In this document: one piece after another, positions 63,366 through 64,000 of the stretch
Layout: the number at the start of each line of letters is the position of its first letter
How positions within the stretch are numbered: position 1 is the stretch's first letter
Assembly: GCF_963678635.1 (NCBI RefSeq)
Contig: NC_087071.1
Coordinates: 34,527,680 to 34,591,679 of the forward strand
DNA length: 64,000 bases
DNA from: Symsagittifera roscoffensis
Taxonomy: Eukaryota > Xenacoelomorpha > Acoela > Convolutidae
Reading direction: 5' to 3'
The notes under the pieces: model-generated
Seen by the model: only the letters and a program-made list of their open reading frames with translations
The model's database searches: none
What the model was told of the DNA's origin: nothing
Translations under genes and position numbers: made by a program

Positions 63366-63993
63366 CTTTTTTTTTTGTAACGGGGCAGATATTATTGTAT
63401 ATCCTACGGTTCGACCAAATTGGACTTCAACGACATTTTTAATTCCAACTCAAACGCCCGACAGAAGTGTTTGGCCCGTCTGCAGCAAACAAAGCAAATT
63501 TTATTGTCTTTATGCTTATGAAGTTGATGAGAATACTGACAAACCAGCACTTGAAATGGGTGTATCTAATTATGGAGTGCAACCTCTTTTTCAAATGGAG
63601 TCTTATACAAAACTCTCAGTCCTCATAAGAAGCGCTTTAAGTGCCGCAGAAAAAGTTTTTCTGCCAATATATCAGAAGCAAAATTTTTTCGTAGAGTATG
63701 ACGGATGTTGCGTTGGGCAGTACAACACTTATTATCGATATGGTTTACAGACCCTAAAATTCACACCAGAATTTTACGCAGACAAAATGACGGACTTTTC
63801 GGAAGACAATAAAATATTGAACCTAATTCATTCTTTTCTTTTGGAGAATTGTGATACCAACATTGTAACTAAATTGGGCTTTGGTGAAGGAAGGTTGGTC
63901 AGAAATCAATATAAAAGCGGGCTCTCTTCTCATAGATCAGGTGGGGTGTTTTCTCTTGTAGGGACCAAATTCACAAAAATTTTATCAAGATAA
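63366..63993 (+). CDS. Coding exon of unknown protein, 3' end of a gene
   Basis: The open frame reads upstream of the first ATG (63,556) as NGADIIVYPTVRPNWTSTTF, DRSVWPVCSKQSKFYC and ENTDKPALEMG, then VSNYGVQPLFQMESYTKLSV, QKQNFFVEYDGCCVGQYNTY and LENCDTNIVTKLGFGEGRL to TAA at 63,991. Codon use and Cys/aromatic content look like a real extracellular protein. Acceptors tatcttcag (to 63365) or cggggcag (to 63388) could open the exon. I do not recognise the family. Upstream exons were not found. Confidence 0.55.
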
Positions 63994-64000
63994 AATGAAT

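Overview
This is a window of AT-rich animal (invertebrate metazoan) nuclear DNA. The evidence is spliced genes with GT-AG introns, a multi-exon cholinesterase, UDP-glycosyltransferases with a C-terminal membrane anchor, and a dense load of LTR elements, DNA transposons and a satellite-like array. The phylum cannot be fixed from the sequence alone.

Left part (1-19,315): a three-exon UDP-glycosyltransferase (UGT) gene on the minus strand runs off the left edge. It is followed by about 5.9 kb of tandem ~535/547-bp units with palindromic GC-rich cores. Next comes a gene-poor stretch of inverted-repeat elements, including an ~880-bp foldback with smaller foldbacks nested in it. A second, intronless and apparently intact UGT gene lies at 14,970-16,454 on the plus strand.

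Centre and right (19,316-57,803): one large plus-strand acetylcholinesterase-like gene was assembled here from 12 exons whose phases agree at every junction. Its 5' exon(s), with the signal peptide, lie upstream or were not recognised. The exons carry the choline-site Trp, the oxyanion-hole glycines and the Ser/Glu/His triad. Its introns have collected mobile DNA. Intron 1 holds a MITE inserted 11 bp from the splice donor. Intron 2 holds a decayed Ty3/gypsy element with a tandemly duplicated 5' half. Intron 7 holds a Mutator-like element with a transposase remnant. Intron 10 holds an 18.7-kb LTR retroelement.

The 18.7-kb element (36,451-55,128) is the most interesting object. It has 410-bp LTRs that look identical by eye, TG...CA ends, a 4-bp target duplication and a possible primer-binding site. 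Its genes are a small basic ORF, a 1,401-codon Gag-protease, a 1,254-codon RT-RNase H-integrase ORF, two small membrane ORFs joined by ATGA, a 378-codon ORF with no ATG, an Env-like glycoprotein split by one in-frame TGA, and a 601-codon ORF of unknown function that starts by ATGA overlap with env. It is much larger than a usual gypsy element and has at least four ORFs I cannot assign.

Right edge (57,804-64,000): a MITE-like element, a 1.7-kb GC-shifted block without ORFs, a long perfect hairpin, and an open coding exon of unknown family at 63,3xx-63,993.
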